In this document: one piece after another, positions 41,248-46,254 of the stretch | Position numbering within the stretch: position 1 is the stretch's first letter | Layout of the letters: every line of letters starts with the position of its first letter | Origin: CAZFYZ01 sp964523735 | GTDB lineage: Bacteria > Armatimonadota > UBA5829 | DNA length: 46,254 nucleotides | Direction of reading: 5' to 3' | NCBI GenBank assembly: GCA_964523735.1 | Contig: CAZFYZ010000017.1 | Location: forward strand, 1 to 46,254 | Notes under the pieces: model-generated | Told to the model about the DNA's origin: nothing | Database searches by the model: none | What the model saw: the letters and a program-made list of their open reading frames with translations, nothing else | Made by a program: the position numbers and the translations under genes

Positions 41248-44200
41248 GTGACCGTTCACCAGGTGTCCATTAGCCTCAGGCAAAGCCTACTGCTGCCGTG
41301 TCTGGCCGTCTTGCTCAGCCTGCCCGCTCTCAGCGCGCCCATATCCCCCTGGCAGGCCGAGCGTGCGGTGCAGACCTGGCTGGCTGTTGATGCCGACCCT
41401 CTTGGCGCTCCGATGGGTGGATGCGTTGCCGGAGTTGAGGCGCAAGCGGGCTACTACGTCGTGCGTCTTTCACCAACGGGCTTCGCTGTAGTCGCCGCGG
41501 ACGATCGAGTAGAGCCGATTATCGCGTTCTCGCCTGATGATGAGTTCGACCCGTCTTCCGCCGGACCGCTTGAGGCAATGCTTTCCGGCGATCTGTCAGC
41601 CCGAATGGCTGCAGTGCAGAGACCGCAGCGCATCATCGGCCCAGCGTTCTACTCACACGTGATGGACGCAAGGCGCAAATGGCGACGGCTCCTGGGCTTC
41701 AGTACCCTGTCCCTGATGTACTCGCCCTCCGATCTGCGTGTGGCGCCGATCACCAACAGCAAATGGTCGCAGGAAACGGTCGCCAGCTCAGCCTGCTACA
41801 ACTACTACACTCCACCCCACTCTCCGGGGGTTGCCACCAACTACCCATGCGGCTGCGTTGCCACGGCAATGGCGCAGGTGATGCGCCACTTCAGGCATCC
41901 GGTCCAAGCTGTCGGCGCGAAGTCCTTTCCGATCAAGGTAGACAACGTCAGCAAGACACGCTCGCTCGTGGGCGGGGATGGCGAGGGCGGGGCCTACGAC
42001 TACGCTAGCATGGTTGCACGGCCGAACTGGTCGATCACAGACGAGCAGCGCCGGGCCATAGGGGCTATCTGCCATGACGCCGGAGTCGCCAGCCTCACGA
42101 GCTATGATCCAGACGGGTCGTCGGCATCCTTCACCGACGCCCAGAAAGCATTGAGAGACACGTTCGGTTACTCCAATGTCATATTCGGATACAACAACAG
42201 CGCCGACATCGGCCCCGGGCTCAACGGGATGATCAACCCCAACCTGGACGCCGGCCTGCCGGTAATACTGGCCCTTGGCGGCGCCGCGGAAGGCCATGCT
42301 GCAATCTGCGACGGCTACGGCTACAACTACTCCACTCTTTACCACCACCTGAACATGGGTTGGTCGGGCGAGGGAGACATCTGGTATAACCTGCCAAGTG
42401 TGAAGACCTCCGTTGGCGACTACAGGACCGTGGAGCAGTGCCTCTACAACATCTTCACCACGGGAATCGGCGAGATCATCAGCGGTCGCGTGTTCGATAG
42501 CAGCAGCCAGCCTATCGAAGGAGCGACCGTTGTTGGGATGCGAGGTGGCGTCGCGGCTCTCAGTGATGAGTCCAGCGAAAGTGGAGTCTATGCCTTGCCC
42601 GGAGCCAGATCAGGCACAAGCCACACCGTCATCGCGTGCGCGCCGGGCTGCGTGTTCTCCTCCCGCACTGTATCCACGGGCAGGTCCGCCGACTTTGCCA
42701 AGACCTCCGGCAACTTGTCAGGCATCGACCTGATCGCCCAATCAGGGTGGAGGGGTCCCACGGGCGCGCCGGCGGCTATTCCCGACGCGAGCCAGAGCGG
42801 GCTCGAAGTATCCTTCTATATCAACGATGCCGGGGTAGTTTCCGACCTGGATGTCGCGGTGAGCATACTGCACGGGCGGGAGTCGGACCTGTCTCTCTAT
42901 CTTATCAGCCCCGGCGGAGACTCAATCACGCTGTTCTCTGGAATCGGCGGAACCGGTATCGACTTCCTCAACACGATCTTGAATGATGAGGCATCTTCAG
43001 CGATCACGTCAGGCTCTACGCCCTTCGCCGGCAGCTATAGGCCGGCACAGGCGTTGTCGGCGTTGGATAACACCCCTGCCGCGGGAGTATGGAAGCTGAG
43101 GGTGGTTGACTCCGTCGCCGGCACGACAGGAACGCTCGTCTCGTGGTGCCTGCGGATGACGGCGGCCGCCGACACGCAATCGCCAAGCTGCAATGTGATG
43201 GCACCGGCGAGTCCGACCACTGTGTCGCCAATCGATTTCGATGTTGAGTTCTCTGAGCCAGTTAGCGTCCAGTCAGGGTCAAGTGCCATTGTCACTGGTG
43301 GTACCGTGACCAGTTGGCTTGGGAGCGGGAAGAGCTATACCGTCCGCGTCCGACCCACAGGCTACGGCACCGTTACCTGCCGCATACCCGCGGGTGCCGC
43401 AGTTGACGCTTCCGGGAATCCGAACACCGCGTCCAACACTGCCTCTGTCGTCTACCAGGCCGCCGTGCCCCTGATCAAGCTCAGCCAACCGACGCATGAC
43501 ACTACATTCGGCCGCACGTGTGCGAACGTAAGTCTGGCCGGGACGGCCTCAGACTACGATGGCATCACGAAGGTCTTCTGGTCCGATGGCTCCGCAGGCG
43601 GCTTGTGCAGTGGAACCACCTCGTGGAGCGTCGATCTAACGCTCCAGCCCGGGCGCAACACAGTCACCGTCTTTGCGACTGACGGTCAGGGCAACACAGG
43701 CGAGCTTGTGCTGAATATGGATCGTATCGAGCCTGATCCGGGGGATGCGTGGAGCGGCTTGGCGATGGTATCTTTGCCGTTTGAACCAGATGAGACCGAC
43801 CCCAAGACGGTCCTTGGCTTTGATGGGGACTACTGGCTGGGATACTGCCTGAGCATGGGCGGATACGTTCAGTATCCTGACTCCTGGCTCTGGTTTGGCG
43901 GCGACAATCCGACCCCGGGGCGCGGGTTCTGGGCCAGGTTCGCAGATGCCGGCGCCGCTTTCTCACTCTCCGGCACTGCTCCAAGACAGGATCAGCCCTT
44001 TACGATTCACCTGCAGCCGGGCTGGAACATCATCGGGAACCCATTCGTCAGCCCGGTTGCCTGGAGCACGAGCGCTATACAGGTCCAGGCTGCCGGCTAC
44101 GCACAGATGCCGCTGTCGCAAGCGTCTGCCCTGGTCGCCTCCTACCTGTGGGGCTGGGACAATACGGCTGGGGAGTACTATCTGGTCTGCGATCCCAACA

Positions 44201-44292
44201 CGGCCTCCGGCCAAGTCACCTCAATCCAGCCGTGGCAGGGCTACTGGATAAAAGCCAAGGCGCTCTGCGATCTCATCATTCCGGCGCCGTAG
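41248..44292 (+). CDS. Secreted C10 (streptopain-like) cysteine protease with modular tail
   Basis: A 1014-residue protein with a signal peptide (to about residue 30). A propeptide-like region (31-160) is followed by a C10 peptidase domain: C203 in NYPCGCVATAMAQVMRHF, H350 in AEGHAAICDGYGYN, and NMGWSGEGDIWYN. Then comes a carboxypeptidase-regulatory-like domain (ISGRVFDSSSQPIEGATVVG), a proprotein-convertase P-type domain (DLDVAVSILHGRESDLSLYL, about 520-630), two Ig-like domains (about 640-830), and a C-terminal domain with LQPGWNIIGNPFVSPVAWS. GAGGAG lies 11 bases before the GTG. It probably degrades extracellular protein. Confidence 0.85.
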   Translation: MTVHQVSISLRQSLLLPCLAVLLSLPALSAPISPWQAERAVQTWLAVDADPLGAPMGGCVAGVEAQAGYYVVRLSPTGFAVVAADDRVEPIIAFSPDDEFDPSSAGPLEAMLSGDLSARMAAVQRPQRIIGPAFYSHVMDARRKWRRLLGFSTLSLMYSPSDLRVAPITNSKWSQETVASSACYNYYTPPHSPGVATNYPCGCVATAMAQVMRHFRHPVQAVGAKSFPIKVDNVSKTRSLVGGDGEGGAYDYASMVARPNWSITDEQRRAIGAICHDAGVASLTSYDPDGSSASFTDAQKALRDTFGYSNVIFGYNNSADIGPGLNGMINPNLDAGLPVILALGGAAEGHAAICDGYGYNYSTLYHHLNMGWSGEGDIWYNLPSVKTSVGDYRTVEQCLYNIFTTGIGEIISGRVFDSSSQPIEGATVVGMRGGVAALSDESSESGVYALPGARSGTSHTVIACAPGCVFSSRTVSTGRSADFAKTSGNLSGIDLIAQSGWRGPTGAPAAIPDASQSGLEVSFYINDAGVVSDLDVAVSILHGRESDLSLYLISPGGDSITLFSGIGGTGIDFLNTILNDEASSAITSGSTPFAGSYRPAQALSALDNTPAAGVWKLRVVDSVAGTTGTLVSWCLRMTAAADTQSPSCNVMAPASPTTVSPIDFDVEFSEPVSVQSGSSAIVTGGTVTSWLGSGKSYTVRVRPTGYGTVTCRIPAGAAVDASGNPNTASNTASVVYQAAVPLIKLSQPTHDTTFGRTCANVSLAGTASDYDGITKVFWSDGSAGGLCSGTTSWSVDLTLQPGRNTVTVFATDGQGNTGELVLNMDRIEPDPGDAWSGLAMVSLPFEPDETDPKTVLGFDGDYWLGYCLSMGGYVQYPDSWLWFGGDNPTPGRGFWARFADAGAAFSLSGTAPRQDQPFTIHLQPGWNIIGNPFVSPVAWSTSAIQVQAAGYAQMPLSQASALVASYLWGWDNTAGEYYLVCDPNTASGQVTSIQPWQGYWIKAKALCDLIIPAP

Positions 44293-44300
44293 TCGTGTAA

Positions 44301-44381
44301 CTGGCGTCTCCGACGCCTTTCGGGGGCGTCAGAGACGCCAGCTACAACTCTATTGCAGCAGCCTCGGCGTCGGAGACGCCG
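44301..44381. repeat. GC-rich hairpins between convergent genes
   Basis: CTGGCGTCTC (44301-44310) pairs with GAGACGCCAG (44332-44341), enclosing GACGCC/GGCGTC. A second hairpin CGGCGTC-GGA-GACGCCG is at 44365-44381. No T-run is present, but position between two convergent stops suits a bidirectional termination or boundary function. Confidence 0.6.
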
Positions 44382-44393
44382 GCCACAACCTAT

Positions 44394-46254
44394 CTAGAGT
44401 GAGACGATCTCCACGCCCCCCATCAGTCCATAGGGGAAGCTGTTGAGTTCCTCACGCAGCGCGTTGTCGTCCTCAAACGCGTTGGGTCCGCACCAGAGGT
44501 AATCATCGCCCTCTTTCTCGTGCAGCGGCCCCCAACTGTTCTGTAGGCTCGAGACGACCTCGATCTCAACTTCGTTGGCGCCGGCCTTCACGTGCTCCGT
44601 GATGTCCAGCTCAAACGGTCTCCAGAGGATATTGCCAGCCTCTTCGCCATTCACTCGGACCTTGTAGAGGATCCCCGAGGGGTTCACGAGCCGGAGGATG
44701 GTTGCGCCGCCTTGCTTGCCCTCGACAGTTGTCTTGTAGACCATTCGACCTGAGTAGAACGGGTAGCCCTGATCGTTCCATGCCCCGATCGCGAGCTTCT
44801 TCGGCTCTGCCACAATCTTGCCTCTGAACGGGTCCGCCATCGCGACGCCGAAGTCGCCGATGATATACGCAGGCTCTACTTCAGTCAGGAAGTCGTAGCT
44901 CACCTTGAAGTCGACGATGTTCTCGCCCTTCTTGACCTGGTCCGTGATCCCGATCTTGCCGAAGTTGCGGTCCCAGTGCCAGTCGGGGTTCGCCGTGTCG
45001 ACACCGGTCCCGTTGATGAACAGCTCGCCCTTCCAGATGTTCTCTATCACGATCCAGGACTTAGGTTTGTCGAGATCGCTGGCGAACTTGTAGCGCAGGA
45101 CGATCGAGCCGCCCTTGCCGTCGTAGAGCTTCTTGCGAATCGAAACCCACGGCTGCCACTCGAGCGAGTCGGATGTTCCGAAGTGCTCAGCTATCGACCT
45201 GCGGACGCGATGGTCCAAGCCTTCGGCCTCGAACGTCTTCCCACCGTCATACGAGACGCTCAGCCGGTCCATCACCAGCACGTTCGGGTTCAGCCGCTCG
45301 AAGTCGAGTTCAGTGCCTTGGCCTATGATATCGACCTCGCAGACGTCTCCTTCGTAGTCATCTTCCTCGGCCTGAGTGCCCTCCTGCTTGCCGCCGACGG
45401 TCAGCAGGATGGAGCCGGACTGCGGGAGAGAGAACTCACACCTCAGATCGTCGCCGAGTTCGGGCAGATCTACTGCGTCACATGTCCCCGCAACCGGGTC
45501 CCACTGCGTGACCGGTTTGCCCTTGGCGTTCTTCAGCGTGAGCACGTAGTCACGCGCGTTGTTGCGGTCGGAGCTGACTATGAAGAAGATCTCCTGGTCG
45601 CCGTCCACGCGGTGGTGGAGATAAGTCAGCGGAACTGCCTCGCCATCCGTGCCTCTGAGGGTGAAGCTGCCTGGTGCAAGCTCGTCAACCGCCTGCTGGA
45701 CCTCGCGGGTAGAGCAAGCAACGGTCTTGACATTCGGGCCTGAGACGAACTCGACCCACTGGCTCTTGGCATCTTCGCAATCCAGCTCGGACGGAATCTC
45801 ACCCAGCACCAGCACCTTGCCGCCGTTGGCGACGAACTGCTTCAGGAGCTTGAACGTCTTCGGCCGCCAGGTGATCGCGGGCGGTACAACCACCAGCTTG
45901 TAGCTCATCTCGCCAACGATGAAGTTGGCGCCTTTGACGCTGCCCATATCCTCGATGTAGCCCTCGTCACCGAGGTCGCACTCGTAACCCGCGTTCAGAA
46001 TCGCGTCGAATGCCTTCCGCATCTGATTGTCCAGATAGTTTACCGCGTTCCAGTCGTCGTTCGGCACGTCAACCGGCGTCATTCGGGCATTGTCCTTGAC
46101 CGTCCCGACTGTCCCGACACCGATCCTGCGCGAAGCGGTCGCGCCTTCGACCGAGTGAAGCATCAGAACGTCCACCTTGGCCTTGCCCCTGGTCAGGGCG
46201 TGCGCTACACGGGTGAAGTAATCGTTCAGCGGCCGCAGATCGTCCCAATAGGTT
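44394..46254 (-). CDS. Glycoside hydrolase-like protein, 5' end outside the window
   Basis: The frame is open to the window edge, giving about 619 residues of the C-terminal part. The visible start YWDDLRPLNDYFTRVAHAL-TRGKAKVDVLMLH is the region seen after the catalytic barrel in several large glycosidases, followed by an alpha/beta domain (VVVPPAITWRPKTFKLLKQF, GGKVLVLGEIPSE) and two jelly-roll sugar-binding-like domains (about 290-420 and 440-570 of the visible part) with SWIVIENIWKGELFINGTGV and YKVRVNGEEAGNILWRPFEL. Catalytic residues would lie upstream, so the substrate is unknown; rhamnosidase- or galactosidase-type enzymes share this layout. Confidence 0.75.
   Translation of the reverse strand, partial: TYWDDLRPLNDYFTRVAHALTRGKAKVDVLMLHSVEGATASRRIGVGTVGTVKDNARMTPVDVPNDDWNAVNYLDNQMRKAFDAILNAGYECDLGDEGYIEDMGSVKGANFIVGEMSYKLVVVPPAITWRPKTFKLLKQFVANGGKVLVLGEIPSELDCEDAKSQWVEFVSGPNVKTVACSTREVQQAVDELAPGSFTLRGTDGEAVPLTYLHHRVDGDQEIFFIVSSDRNNARDYVLTLKNAKGKPVTQWDPVAGTCDAVDLPELGDDLRCEFSLPQSGSILLTVGGKQEGTQAEEDDYEGDVCEVDIIGQGTELDFERLNPNVLVMDRLSVSYDGGKTFEAEGLDHRVRRSIAEHFGTSDSLEWQPWVSIRKKLYDGKGGSIVLRYKFASDLDKPKSWIVIENIWKGELFINGTGVDTANPDWHWDRNFGKIGITDQVKKGENIVDFKVSYDFLTEVEPAYIIGDFGVAMADPFRGKIVAEPKKLAIGAWNDQGYPFYSGRMVYKTTVEGKQGGATILRLVNPSGILYKVRVNGEEAGNILWRPFELDITEHVKAGANEVEIEVVSSLQNSWGPLHEKEGDDYLWCGPNAFEDDNALREELNSFPYGLMGGVEIVSL

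Overview
The window is a bacterial chromosome segment of moderately high GC content, with dense genes, many strong GGAGG-type ribosome binding sites and frequent GTG or TTG starts. One run of 10 N (19283-19292) marks a scaffold join, so this is probably a draft or metagenome-derived genome. Gene order in the first half (recG, coaD, an ATPase-subunit-like coiled-coil gene, pta-ackA, yceD-rpmF-plsX-fabHDG-acpP-fabF, rnc) is the arrangement familiar from Firmicutes and related Terrabacteria. Several traits in the second half fit Armatimonadota or a deep Firmicutes-like lineage: a thermosome-like group III chaperonin, lipoproteins, a CsgG-like protein, a secreted beta-helix protein and a C10 protease with a long modular tail. 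The phylum is an inference and no rRNA is present to test it.

Region by region: 1-6800 holds a coiled-coil protein, recG, five small unrecognised membrane or lipoprotein genes, coaD and a coiled-coil gene. 6950-15800 is acetyl-CoA/acetate interconversion (pta, ackA) followed by fatty acid synthesis. 15800-19300 has a small membrane protein, a possible decayed paralogue tail, an aspartate-type aminotransferase, a nucleotidyltransferase with a small basic partner, and rnc cut by the gap. 19293-21750 is a salvage operon (mtnP, mtnA, apt) in which the adenine released from methylthioadenosine can be reused by Apt. 21880-26460 encodes four exported proteins of largely unknown role. 26530-29660 is a minus-strand transcription unit with a yybP-ykoY (Mn2+) riboswitch, a cation-exchanger-family membrane protein and an FGGY carbohydrate kinase. 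29718-33832 holds a TauE-type exporter, a membrane NlpC/P60 protein, a GspG-like membrane protein, trpS and a site-2 protease-like gene. 34284-37155 is a MoxR-type AAA ATPase paired with a VWA protein that carries a duplicated metallopeptidase-like region. 37374-40528 has a membrane C39-like peptidase and a group III chaperonin-grpE unit. 40668-46254 has a lipoprotein, a large secreted C10 protease and a glycosidase-like gene running off the window end.

The most striking non-coding feature is a set of palindromic intergenic elements built from short reiterated words (ACTCA/AACTC, GTTnnAAC, CGAAAGCACGAAA, CCTCCAGGTA). They fill most gaps in the coaD-fabF region, recur near grpE, and in places include the stop codon or the last codons of the upstream gene. 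The best candidates for unusual biology are the Mn riboswitch governing a kinase as well as a transporter, the chaperonin-grpE unit without dnaK in view, and the MoxR/VWA pair.
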